Assembly: GCA_003021755.1 (NCBI GenBank)
Contig: PXQZ01000089.1
Coordinates: forward strand, 5,133 to 24,533
Length of the DNA: 19,401 bases
Source of the DNA: Halobacteriales archaeon QH_8_67_36
GTDB lineage: Archaea > Halobacteriota > Halobacteria > Halobacteriales > Haloarculaceae
Reading direction: 5' to 3'
Shown here piece after piece: positions 1 to 7,900 of this stretch; the first letter of the stretch is position 1, and each line of letters begins with the position of its first letter. The notes under the pieces were generated by a model, which was not told where the DNA came from, made no database searches, and saw nothing but the letters and a program-made list of their open reading frames with translations. Both the position numbers and the translations under genes were made by a program.

Positions 1-1
1 C

Positions 2-130
2 GAGGGAACCGAGCTAGTGATGGGCGTCCGCCACCGCGACTACCCCATCGAGGCCGTCCAGTTCCACCCCGAGTCGGTGCTAACGACGGTCGGTCACGAT
101 GTCATCGAGAACTTCCTCTCCGGGCTTTAG
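2..130 (+). CDS. trpG: Anthranilate synthase component II (glutamine amidotransferase), C-terminal fragment
   Basis: Only the last 42 codons are in the window; the start lies to the left. The fragment reads GVRHRDYPIEAVQFHPES followed by VLTTVGHDVIENFLSGL. The HPE within QFHPES supplies the His and Glu of the Cys-His-Glu triad of class I glutamine amidotransferases. The GVRHR...PIEAVQFHPESVLT context is typical of TrpG/PabA, which release ammonia from glutamine for the chorismate-using partner TrpE in tryptophan synthesis. The frame ends in TAG at 128-130, overlapping by two bases the stop of the convergent membrane-protein gene. A PabA role or another close amidotransferase cannot be excluded, since the nucleophile Cys region and the expected trpE neighbour are outside the window. 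Confidence 0.8.
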   Translation, partial: EGTELVMGVRHRDYPIEAVQFHPESVLTTVGHDVIENFLSGL

Positions 131-315
131 AGCAGGCCGAACCCGAGCAGGCTCAACAGCCACAGCACGCCGACGGCGATGATGGCGATGACGACGAGCC
201 GCCAGGCCACCTTCATCACCAGGCGGCCGACGAGCAGGACGATCGCTATCAGGACGAGGCCGGCGAGGACCGCCGGGACGGTGCCGATCCCACCGAGCTG
301 TAACAGACCGAGCAT
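127..315 (-). CDS. Small hydrophobic membrane protein, 62 residues
   Basis: The product has two hydrophobic stretches, roughly residues 13-35 and 42-60, separated by a short basic turn (GRLVMKVAWR), so it is probably a two-helix inner-membrane protein with no soluble domain. I do not recognise a family. The ATG at 315 is preferred over an upstream in-frame ATG at 342. A convincing promoter (BRE CGAAG plus AT-rich box, read on this strand at about 350-337) is centred about 27 bases before 315 and would overlap the earlier start, so the message is probably leaderless. Its stop overlaps the trpG stop tail to tail. Function unknown; haloarchaeal genomes contain many such short membrane proteins. 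Confidence 0.65.
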   Translation of the reverse strand: MLGLLQLGGIGTVPAVLAGLVLIAIVLLVGRLVMKVAWRLVVIAIIAVGVLWLLSLLGFGLL

Positions 316-336
316 ACTGTCCGTGATACACAGCGG

Positions 337-350
337 ATACAAATACTTCG
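337..350 (-). promoter_or_regulatory. BRE/TATA promoter of the small membrane protein
   Basis: Read on the minus strand the site is CGAAGTATTTGTAT, a BRE-like CGAAG followed by an AT-rich TATA box. Its centre is about 27 bases from the ATG at 315, the spacing expected for a leaderless archaeal transcript. This supports the shorter start of that gene. Confidence 0.5.
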
Positions 351-396
351 TGGCTCTTTCGCAGTGGTAAAATCAACCTGATAGGTCACCCGTCCC

Positions 397-455
397 GCCC
401 GCCAGTGACGCGCGCCGCAGGACGGTACCGGCCCGCCAGTCGAATCGCAGGACGG
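397..455. repeat. Imperfect direct repeat upstream of nrdJ
   Basis: The unit GCCCGCCAGT then CGCAGGACGG occurs at 397-425 with a 9-base gap between the two blocks, and again at 431-455 with a 5-base gap. Both 10-mers are exact between copies. It may be a pair of protein-binding sites or a local duplication. Confidence 0.5.
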
Positions 456-720
456 CGCCGTATCTGACGATGGATGTCCTGGCGAAACATACGCCGACTG
501 CGGCGGCAATCTCCACCCGAAACCCCCATCGGTTTCTACTGCATTTCCCACCCACGTCCGGCGGTTTGTGAGTCCGGGTTTTCACTTTCACTGCGGTCTG
601 CTCACCATTATTAGCTAACCTGCATTGCTAGTGGTTACACGGGACTCCGCCGTGCGGGTCGCCGCACACGACCTACAGCCACCGCAGTCGTGACTTCCAC
701 CGCCGAGCGCAGAAGAGCAA

Positions 721-729
721 TCATTATAC
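721..729 (+). promoter_or_regulatory. Possible TATA box for nrdJ
   Basis: The sequence TCATTATAC is the most TATA-like site near the reductase and would start transcription around 750, giving an 80-base leader. A weaker alternative is GGTATAGCC at 791-799, which would leave a leader of about a dozen bases. I cannot choose between them from sequence. Confidence 0.3.
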
Positions 730-800
730 GACACCCATGAATACGTATTCGCCGTCAGAAATGACCGGAACACGGAACACGCCAGAACGGGGTATAGCCC

Positions 801-817
801 GACAGCACCGCGCTGTC
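801..817. promoter_or_regulatory. Inverted repeat just before the nrdJ start (possible operator)
   Basis: GACAGC, five bases, then GCTGTC form a perfect 6-bp dyad 16 bases before the ATG and just downstream of the TATA-like GGTATAGCC. The position suits an operator or a leader hairpin. No regulator family is recognised for it. Confidence 0.35.
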
Positions 818-833
818 GACGGAGAACGAACGT

Positions 834-3800
834 ATGAGTAACGGCGAACTCACCGCCGACGACCTCACGCTGCCAATCAAGCGTACCGAGGGGGATACTC
901 TCGAAGAACGGCTGACAGGCAACGCATACCACAACATCCTGCCCGCACGCTACCTCCGCAAGGACTCGAACGGGGACCTCGTCGAGGAGCCCGAGGACCT
1001 CTTCGAGCGGGTCGCGAAGAACATCGCACTCGCCGAGGCCGTCTTCGAGGCGAACAGGCAGGACGTCGACGTCACGGTCACGCCCGACCAGCTGAAACCC
1101 GACCACCCGCGACGGGACGAACTCGCCGCGGACGTGTTCGGAAAAGGAACCGCCGCCGAAGACGACGCCGAGACGACGCTGTCGGTGTACAACGTCAACA
1201 AGTTCGCCTACGACACCGTCGTTCCGGAGCTGCCCGATCCGGTACGGGACCACGTCGAGGAGACGGCCGAGACGTTCCGGACGCAGATGGAACATCTCTC
1301 CTTTATGCCGAACTCGCCGACGCTGATGAACGCCGGCGACGAGCTCCAGCAGCTCTCCGCGTGTTTCGTTGACTCGCCGGCCGACGACATCGACGACATC
1401 CACCAGACCGCCAAGGAGGCCGCCCAGGTGTTCCAGTGTCTCACCGAGGAGTCGACCATCACAGTCGAAGGGAAAGGCACCGTCAGCGTCTCTGCGGTCG
1501 AAGCCGGGGACCGAGTCCTCCAGCAAACGGACGCCGGGTTCCAGTACGGACGGGTCGAGGAGACACACGAGTACGACGATGCACCGACAGTTCAGGTGGC
1601 TCTCTCGAACGGCCTTTCGGTTCGCGGAACCCCGAATCACCGCATCGAGGTCGACGGTGAGTGGGTCCGCCTCGACGAGATCGAGCCCGGGCAATCGGTC
1701 CACTACGCGCTCGGCTGGCTTCGAGAGACCGAGCCCGATGTCCCGACACTCGCTACCGTCGACAGCGGTGCGCAGTGGGACACCCAGCGGACGGTTTCGA
1801 ACGAAGCCATCGCCGAGTTGCACCAGCGAGGGTTCAGCGACTACCAGATCGCGGAACGGCTCGACTGTGGAAAATCGACGGTCCAGCGCCGCCGGTCCGA
1901 CGAACTGGAGCTGCCGCCGAACGGGAACAGTGGTCGAAAGCCCGGTTCCACGTCGTTCGACGAATCCACCGCACTCGAACTCCATCGGAACGGACACACC
2001 GACGGCGAAATATCCGACGAACTCGATGTCTCGGCTGCGACGGTTGGCCAGTTCCGTGCCCGCGAAGGGCTCGATGTCAACGGAACGCCCGTCAAATCCG
2101 TCACCCAGCCCGAATCGCTGACCGAAGAGCTCGCCGAACTTATCGGTCTGTGGGTCGGTGATGGCTCGTGGCACCAGAACGGAGTCCGGTTCCATGTCGG
2201 ACGAGAGAGTATCGCCGAGTATATCGACCAGCTCTCCCAGCAGCTATTCGGCACTTCGACGGCAACGTCGTTCACCGATGGCTGTTACGAGGTCGGTATC
2301 AACAGCCACGAGATCAGACGGTGGTGGGAGGCGAACTTCGACTGCAAGCCAGCGGGTGCCCAATCCGCACGGGTTCCCGACGCGGTCATGGGTGCGCCCG
2401 CGAACGTCGTCGAGGCGTTCCTCCGGGGGTACTTCACCGCCGACGGCACCCTCCTCGACGACACGTATCCGAAGCTGTACAGTTCGTCCGAACGAGCCAT
2501 CGACGACGTCGCAACCCTGCTGATGGGTCTTGGCTACCCGGTCAAGAAGTCCGTCCTCCGCGACGAGGACGCACACCCCTACTACGGTCTCGTCCCGACG
2601 ACTGGCGAGGCCCGTCGTGCGTTCTTCCATGACATCGGCTTCATCGACGAACGTCGTGAGGCCGGCCTGTCGAGCATCGAATCGGTGACGCCGCGCGACT
2701 CGTACTCCATCGGCGACGAGTACACGGTCGAGGTCGACTCCGTCGTCGAGTCCGAGCCCAAAACCGTCTACGACATCACTGTCGCGGACAACCACGAGTA
2801 CGTCACGGACGGAATCGTCTCGCACAACAGCGGCGGCGGGATGGGCTATGCGTTCTGGAAGCTCCGCCCGTACGGCGACCCCGTCGGCTCGACCGGCGGC
2901 ATCGCCTCCGGTCCCATCACGTTCATGCGGACCTACGATCAGATGTGCGAGACCATCGCCCAGGGCGGTGCCCGCCGGGGTGCCCAGATGGGCGTCATGC
3001 GCGTCTCCCACCCCGACGTCATCCAGTTCATCCACGCCAAGAACAAGGACGTCTCGCTGGCCGAGACGCTGCGCCTGAACGACCCCGACGACTTCACGCA
3101 CAACTCCTTTGCCGAGGCGCTGGAGGAGGCCCGCGAACTTATCGACGACGACGGCAAAGTCCCCGAACACCTCCGTAACGCCGTCGAGGGGCACCTCTCG
3201 AATTTCAACATCTCCGTCGGCATCACCGACGACTTCATGACGGCGTACAAGAACGGCGAGGAGTTCACCTTCACCAACCCGCGCACGGCGGAGCCCCACA
3301 TCGCCACCACCGAAACCAAGGAACTGTACGAGATGTTCGACCTCGGCGAGTACGTCGAGGTCGGCGAAGTACTCTCGATTCCCGCCGAGAAGCTGTTCGA
3401 ACGCATCGTCCAGGGCGCCCACGAGAACGGCGAACCGGGCGTCATCTATCTGGAGCGTGTCAACAAGGAACACTCCTTCGACGTGGAGGAACACCCCGAC
3501 CACCAGGTTCTCGCCACGAACCCGTGTGTCACCGGCGACACGCTCGTCAGCACCGAGAACGGGCTCGTGCCGGCCGAAGAACTCTACGAGCAGGGCGTCG
3601 CTCGTGACGTCGTCGTCGACGGCAGACTGAGCGACGACCGTGTGAAGGAGGCCAGCAGCGTCTACAAGACCGGTGAGAAAGACGTGTACGAGCTGACGAC
3701 TGAGGAGGGGTATGAACTCCGACTCACTGCCGACCACCGCGTCATGACCGATGACGGCTGGGTCGAAGCCCAGCACCTCGACGCCGGTGACACCGTCCAC

Positions 3801-6800
3801 ATCCAGAACCGGAAAGGCGAATTCGGCCAGCACGGTTCGGCTGCGGAAGGTCGTGTTCTGGGCTGGACTGTCGGTGACGGCCATCTCGAGCACGGCGAGG
3901 AACGCGTGGTGCTGAACTTCGACGACGAGGACGCCAAAATATCCGAACAACTTGCCGCGGACGTGAACGAGGTCGTCCGCGAGCCGGTCGGGAACGCGGA
4001 CTACGACATCGGCGTCAACGACATCACCCGAGACGACGACTACCGCGGGCCACAGGCTATCGAACAGCGCGTTCGCTCCGCACAGTTGTACGAGTACGCC
4101 GAGGAAGCGGGTCTCATCGAGGAGAAACTGCAGGTGCCCGACGCCGTCATGCGGGGCAGCGAGGAGATGGCCCGTGGCTTCCTTCGATCGCTGTTCAGTG
4201 TGGACGGCCGCGTCCAAGGGAACGTCGAGGAAGGTATCTCTGTCCGGCTTACGAGTGTCGACGCGGCCTTCCTGCAAGAAGTCCAGCGGCTTCTATTGAA
4301 CTTCGGCATCGCGAGTACCGTCCACGAGGACCGAAAAGACGCCGGAACGACCGAGCTTCCGAACGGTCAGGGTGGCACGAAAGCGTATGAAACCGAGGGG
4401 TTCCACGAACTCGTCGTCTCAAGCTCCCACGCCGTGACCTTCGAGGAAGAAATCGGATTCCTCCTCGACTACGAGAACGAGACACTGGCCGAGCGACTCA
4501 ACGAATACACTCGTAGCCCGTACCAACCCACCTTCGACGCGACCGTCGAGGCCGTCGAAGCCGACGGTCACGAAGCGGTCTACGATCTCACCGAACCCGA
4601 CACGCACTCGTTCGTCGCCAACGGCCTCGTCGTTCACAATTGCGGGGAACAGCCGCTCGAAGAGTACGAGGCCTGTAACCTCGGCCACATCAACCTCTCG
4701 ACGCTGGCCGATAAGGACGCCCCCGACTACCGCGTCTGGGCCGACGCACACGCCGACGAGTACGACTCACAGGAGGCCACCATCGGCGCCTTCCTGGAGG
4801 AGGCACTCGACATGGAAGAGCTCGACCACCGCATCGAGCTGGGTACCCGCTTCCTCGAGAACGTCGTCACGATGTCGGACTTCCCGGTCGAGAAGATAGA
4901 GCAGAAGGTCCGCGAGATGCGCAAAATCGGCCTGGGCATCATGGGGCTCGCGCAGCTGTACATCCAGCTCGGCGTCGAGTACGGCTCGCCCGAGGCGAAC
5001 GAGATCGCCCGCCAGATCATGCGCCACATCAACCACGGCTCGAAGAAGGCCAGCCGCGAACTCGCCGAGGACCGCGGCACTTTCCAGGAGTGGGACAACT
5101 CCAAGTACGCAAAGCCCACCGAGTACCGCGAGTGGTTCGAGAAACAGACCGGCGAGGACGCCGACGACTGGGCAGACGGCTTCCCCATCCGCAACCACAA
5201 CACGACGACCATCGCACCCACCGGTACCACGTCGATGATCGGCAACACCACCGGCGGGTGTGAGCCGATCTACAACGTCGCCTACTACAAGAACGTCTCC
5301 GACGACGTCCAGGGCGACGAGATGCTCGTCGAGTTCGACGACTACTTCCTCCGAGCGCTGGAGGACAACGACATCGACGTCGACGCCGTCAAGGAGGAGG
5401 CCCAGGCGCAGATGGCCAGCAACGAGTTCGACGGCGTCGACGGCCTCACGACCGTTCCGGACGCCATCGGCGAACTGTTCGTCACCACCGGCGACCTCTC
5501 GGCGCGTGACCACGCGGGCATCCAGGTCGCCTGTCAGGAGGGAGTAGACTCGGCGATCAGCAAGTGCCTGGAGAAGGGAACGCTGGTCCAGACCGACTCC
5601 GGAGTCCGTTCGATCGAATCGTTCGCGGACGAAACGCCGGAACCGGGCGAGTTCGTCGACGTCGACGAGGAGGTGACGATAGACGGCGTGCCGGTAGAGT
5701 CTCAGTACTATGCCGGCGAGAAAGACGCGACCCGCGTGCGTGTGGATAACGGAACGGAACTCGTCGGTGCGACCGACTCACACAAGGTGTTGACGCCTGA
5801 CGGATGGCAGGTACTAGGGAACCTCGAAGAAGGAGACTACGTAATCGGCCGGTACACGGAATCCCACGGCGGCGGCGGGGTCGACATAACTATCGACCGA
5901 CAGACGGTAGCGGCCGACGGCGGAGCAACGCTGGCGGCAGGCGGAGCTGACCCGACAGCGTACCGAAAAGACGTGACGCTGCCACCGAAGATGTCCCAGA
6001 CGCTCGCACGGTTCCTCGGGATGTACGCCGCCGACGGTAGTGCAGTCGACGGAACGTACACCATCGAAATCAGCACGTCTTCCGAACGGGTCCGTGACGA
6101 GGCCTGTGAGCTGTTCGAAACGCTGTTCGATAGAGAGCCAACCGTCGAGGAGGATACCCGCGGCGGCGAGCAACGCGACACAGTGTACGGCGTCAAACTG
6201 AACTCCAAACCAGTCCGGGAATTCGTAACTGAACTGTGTGGTAGCGGTTCCTACGAAAAAGAGGTCCCCGATGCGGTGTTACAGGGCAGCCCCGAGGAAA
6301 AGACCGCGTTCGTCAACGGCGTCACGTTGGATGGATACGTCAGTTCCCAGTCGCTGGTCGTGTACGACGGAATGTCGAAGGATCTCGCCGATGGCGTCGC
6401 GGAACTGTTACGGAGTTTCGGCGTTCCGAAGGTGTACGTCGGCAGGAAGTGGGTCGATGAATCCGACGCGTATTCGTACAACGTCCACGTGACGAACGAC
6501 GCACAGGAACTAGTGACGCCGATCGAGCCACACAAACGCGCCGACCGGTTCGACCAGCAGTATCGGGTCTACGTCCCACAGGACCGCGTCGACAAGGCGG
6601 ACTTTAGCTCCCGGACACAGGAGTACTACGCGGCACGGACCTTCGAGTACCGGGACCGCAACTACATGTTCGACACCACGGCGGAGAAACTCGGTATCGA
6701 GGACGCGCCACCGCTGTACGAGGTGACAGACGTTACAGATGCCGGAACACGAGAGATGTACGACGTCGAACTCGCCGGGCCACACGAGTACGTCGTCGGT

Positions 6801-7826
6801 GGCGTCGTCTCACACAACACGGTCAACGCCCCCAACGACTCGACCATCGAGGACGCCGCCGAGGTGTTCCAGTACATCTACGACCACGGCGGCAAGGGCG
6901 TCACCTACTACCGCGACGGCACCCGAAGCAAGCAGGTGCTGACCACGCGGGCCCAGAACGCCGAGTTCGCCGACATGGACACCGAGGAACTGGTCGCCCA
7001 GATCGAGGAGGTCTTCGGCGGCATCGAGGGCTTCCTCGGGGACGAGGCCGTCCAGGCCGCCCTCGACGACTCCGTCGAGGCCTTGCTCGCAGAGGCCGAC
7101 GGCGAGGACAACGAGTTCGCCCGCAAGCGCTCGCGTCCCGACGTCCTCCACGGCGTCACCCAGCGCATCGACACCGGCTACGGAAAGCTGTACGTCAACA
7201 TCAACGAGGACCCCGAGGCCGAGCGACCGTTCGAACTCTTCGCCAACATCGGCAACTCCGGCGGCTTCACCGCCTCCTTCACTGAGGCGCTGGCCAAGAC
7301 CATCTCGACGGCGCTCCGTTCGGGCGTCGACCCCGAGGAGATCGCCGACGAACTACAGGGCATCCGGTCGCCGAAGGTTGCCTGGGACAAGGGCGAGCAG
7401 ATTCAGTCCATCCCGGACGCCATCGGCACGGCCCTCCGTCGCTACCTTGACGGCGACGTCGACAAGGCCTACCCGCAGCAGGTCACGCTGGAGGAGACTG
7501 CCGAGGACGAGGAACCTGTGGGCACCTCACGCCAGACCGACGGCGGTCCGGAGTCCATCGACTCCGGAGCACATCAGACGCAGTCCGATGGCGGGCCGCA
7601 AGCGGCCGACGCCGGTCCGCAGGTCGATGCCGGCCCGCAGGCCGACGTCGGTCCGGCGTCCGTTGACGCCGAAGCAAATCGGACTCCGTCCGGTGACGGG
7701 CAGGACGCCCAGCAGGACCTCATCGACGCCGGCGAGAGCCCCGAATGTCCCGACTGTGGCTCCATGGCGCTGTACTACTCGGAGGGGTGCAAGACCTGCG
7801 AGTCCTGTGGCTGGTCCGAGTGCTGA
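834..7826 (+). CDS. nrdJ: Adenosylcobalamin-dependent (class II) ribonucleotide reductase precursor with three inteins
   Basis: This cytosolic enzyme reduces ribonucleotides to deoxyribonucleotides using a B12-derived radical. The 2330-residue precursor contains inteins at residues 202-665, 898-1269 and 1578-1995; splicing would leave 1076 residues. Extein landmarks: the redox Cys in LSACFVDS (C177), the NPCGE motif with the thiyl-radical Cys (C1270, split by intein 2), its redox partner in EACNLGH (C1281), APTGTTS (1461-1467), and SAISK-TVNAPNDST (split by intein 3). The C-terminus has CPDCG...CKTCESCGWSEC (C2305-C2330), a zinc-ribbon-like tail with cysteines that may shuttle electrons, tethered by a low-complexity Gly/Pro/Asp/Gln-rich linker at about 2235-2300. 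No N-terminal ATP-cone is evident. The ATG at 834 has no strong ribosome-binding site. Class II is inferred from domain layout and the tail; the gene has no small-subunit neighbour. Confidence 0.93.
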   Translation: MSNGELTADDLTLPIKRTEGDTLEERLTGNAYHNILPARYLRKDSNGDLVEEPEDLFERVAKNIALAEAVFEANRQDVDVTVTPDQLKPDHPRRDELAADVFGKGTAAEDDAETTLSVYNVNKFAYDTVVPELPDPVRDHVEETAETFRTQMEHLSFMPNSPTLMNAGDELQQLSACFVDSPADDIDDIHQTAKEAAQVFQCLTEESTITVEGKGTVSVSAVEAGDRVLQQTDAGFQYGRVEETHEYDDAPTVQVALSNGLSVRGTPNHRIEVDGEWVRLDEIEPGQSVHYALGWLRETEPDVPTLATVDSGAQWDTQRTVSNEAIAELHQRGFSDYQIAERLDCGKSTVQRRRSDELELPPNGNSGRKPGSTSFDESTALELHRNGHTDGEISDELDVSAATVGQFRAREGLDVNGTPVKSVTQPESLTEELAELIGLWVGDGSWHQNGVRFHVGRESIAEYIDQLSQQLFGTSTATSFTDGCYEVGINSHEIRRWWEANFDCKPAGAQSARVPDAVMGAPANVVEAFLRGYFTADGTLLDDTYPKLYSSSERAIDDVATLLMGLGYPVKKSVLRDEDAHPYYGLVPTTGEARRAFFHDIGFIDERREAGLSSIESVTPRDSYSIGDEYTVEVDSVVESEPKTVYDITVADNHEYVTDGIVSHNSGGGMGYAFWKLRPYGDPVGSTGGIASGPITFMRTYDQMCETIAQGGARRGAQMGVMRVSHPDVIQFIHAKNKDVSLAETLRLNDPDDFTHNSFAEALEEARELIDDDGKVPEHLRNAVEGHLSNFNISVGITDDFMTAYKNGEEFTFTNPRTAEPHIATTETKELYEMFDLGEYVEVGEVLSIPAEKLFERIVQGAHENGEPGVIYLERVNKEHSFDVEEHPDHQVLATNPCVTGDTLVSTENGLVPAEELYEQGVARDVVVDGRLSDDRVKEASSVYKTGEKDVYELTTEEGYELRLTADHRVMTDDGWVEAQHLDAGDTVHIQNRKGEFGQHGSAAEGRVLGWTVGDGHLEHGEERVVLNFDDEDAKISEQLAADVNEVVREPVGNADYDIGVNDITRDDDYRGPQAIEQRVRSAQLYEYAEEAGLIEEKLQVPDAVMRGSEEMARGFLRSLFSVDGRVQGNVEEGISVRLTSVDAAFLQEVQRLLLNFGIASTVHEDRKDAGTTELPNGQGGTKAYETEGFHELVVSSSHAVTFEEEIGFLLDYENETLAERLNEYTRSPYQPTFDATVEAVEADGHEAVYDLTEPDTHSFVANGLVVHNCGEQPLEEYEACNLGHINLSTLADKDAPDYRVWADAHADEYDSQEATIGAFLEEALDMEELDHRIELGTRFLENVVTMSDFPVEKIEQKVREMRKIGLGIMGLAQLYIQLGVEYGSPEANEIARQIMRHINHGSKKASRELAEDRGTFQEWDNSKYAKPTEYREWFEKQTGEDADDWADGFPIRNHNTTTIAPTGTTSMIGNTTGGCEPIYNVAYYKNVSDDVQGDEMLVEFDDYFLRALEDNDIDVDAVKEEAQAQMASNEFDGVDGLTTVPDAIGELFVTTGDLSARDHAGIQVACQEGVDSAISKCLEKGTLVQTDSGVRSIESFADETPEPGEFVDVDEEVTIDGVPVESQYYAGEKDATRVRVDNGTELVGATDSHKVLTPDGWQVLGNLEEGDYVIGRYTESHGGGGVDITIDRQTVAADGGATLAAGGADPTAYRKDVTLPPKMSQTLARFLGMYAADGSAVDGTYTIEISTSSERVRDEACELFETLFDREPTVEEDTRGGEQRDTVYGVKLNSKPVREFVTELCGSGSYEKEVPDAVLQGSPEEKTAFVNGVTLDGYVSSQSLVVYDGMSKDLADGVAELLRSFGVPKVYVGRKWVDESDAYSYNVHVTNDAQELVTPIEPHKRADRFDQQYRVYVPQDRVDKADFSSRTQEYYAARTFEYRDRNYMFDTTAEKLGIEDAPPLYEVTDVTDAGTREMYDVELAGPHEYVVGGVVSHNTVNAPNDSTIEDAAEVFQYIYDHGGKGVTYYRDGTRSKQVLTTRAQNAEFADMDTEELVAQIEEVFGGIEGFLGDEAVQAALDDSVEALLAEADGEDNEFARKRSRPDVLHGVTQRIDTGYGKLYVNINEDPEAERPFELFANIGNSGGFTASFTEALAKTISTALRSGVDPEEIADELQGIRSPKVAWDKGEQIQSIPDAIGTALRRYLDGDVDKAYPQQVTLEETAEDEEPVGTSRQTDGGPESIDSGAHQTQSDGGPQAADAGPQVDAGPQADVGPASVDAEANRTPSGDGQDAQQDLIDAGESPECPDCGSMALYYSEGCKTCESCGWSEC
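1437..2828 (+). other. Intein 1 of NrdJ (464 residues, LAGLIDADG endonuclease plus two HTH segments)
   Basis: It begins at Cys after ...AAQVFQ and ends in ...GIVSHN before Ser of SGGGMGYAF, so the expected splice residues are Cys1, penultimate His, terminal Asn and +1 Ser. Splicing block B is GTPNHRI (intein residues 64-70). The two LAGLIDADG motifs are LIGLWVGDGSW (235-245) and FLRGYFTADGTL (328-339), both keeping the acidic residue needed for DNA cleavage, so the homing endonuclease may be active. Between block B and the first motif lie two consecutive helix-turn-helix-like segments (about 121-153 and 174-212). Joining the flanks restores a reductase sequence, VFQ-SGGG. Confidence 0.92.
1797..2072 (+). 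other. Duplicated helix-turn-helix segment inside intein 1
   Basis: Two similar units occur: AIAELHQRGFSDYQIAERLD followed by CGKSTVQRRR, and ALELHRNGHTDGEISDELD followed by VSAATVGQFR. Each has the form helix, G(F/H)(S/T)D..I...LD, then a (S/A)TV recognition helix, as in resolvase-type HTH domains. They are joined by a Gly/Pro/Asn-rich linker. They probably add DNA-binding specificity to the homing endonuclease. Confidence 0.7.
3525..4640 (+). other. Intein 2 of NrdJ (372 residues, LAGLIDADG endonuclease), at the radical cysteine
   Basis: It begins at Cys in CVTGDTLVST and ends in ...GLVVHN, followed by Cys of CGEQPLEEYEACNLG. Block B is LTADHRVMT (67-75); the LAGLIDADG motifs are VLGWTVGDGHL (111-121) and FLRSLFSVDGRV (219-230), both with their Asp. 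Excision joins LATNP to CGEQ, recreating the NPCGE motif. The +1 residue needed for splicing is therefore the same Cys that carries the catalytic thiyl radical, and the precursor cannot be an active reductase before splicing. Confidence 0.93.
5565..6818 (+). other. Intein 3 of NrdJ (418 residues, LAGLIDADG endonuclease)
   Basis: It begins at Cys in CLEKGTLVQT and ends in ...GVVSHN, followed by Thr of TVNAPNDST, so the +1 nucleophile is Thr. Block B is GATDSHKVLT (68-77). The endonuclease motifs are FLGMYAADGSA (150-160) and a divergent AFVNGVTLDGYV (248-259), each keeping Asp. A Gly/Ala-rich stretch (about 101-130) separates the N-terminal splicing part from the endonuclease. Excision joins DSAISK to TVNAP. 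Codons such as CTA, GTA and TTA are more frequent here than in the flanking exteins, consistent with separate acquisition. Confidence 0.92.
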
Positions 7827-7900
7827 CCAGCTAGAACCACTGCCGCGGCCGGCTAGAGCGTGTGACACCGCGGCCAGTTTCGCCATACCGCGTCCGCTTG

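Larger units (their letters stand above)
351..833. other. Gene-free stretch upstream of the ribonucleotide reductase
   Basis: I see no credible gene here; the open frames have unnatural composition. It holds an imperfect direct repeat at 397-455 (GCCCGCCAGT and CGCAGGACGG each occur twice), TATA-like sequences at about 606-612 and 721-729, and a perfect 6-bp inverted repeat at 801-817 close to the reductase start. I see no recognisable cobalamin riboswitch or NrdR box. The long spacing suggests a 5' leader or regulatory region for the reductase. Confidence 0.5.

Noticed and set aside
397..455. CRISPR array
   Set aside because: Only two short imperfect repeats with overlapping spacing; there are no spacers and no cas genes.
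351..833. Cobalamin riboswitch before the B12-dependent reductase
   Set aside because: No B12-box-like sequence or riboswitch core could be recognised, and such riboswitches are not usual in haloarchaea.
615..4277. Long minus-strand open frames (526 and 677 residues) opposite nrdJ
   Set aside because: They are antisense to a gene with clear motifs, and arise because GC-rich codons rarely give stops on the other strand. Their composition (Val/Leu/Arg/Gly runs) matches no family I know.
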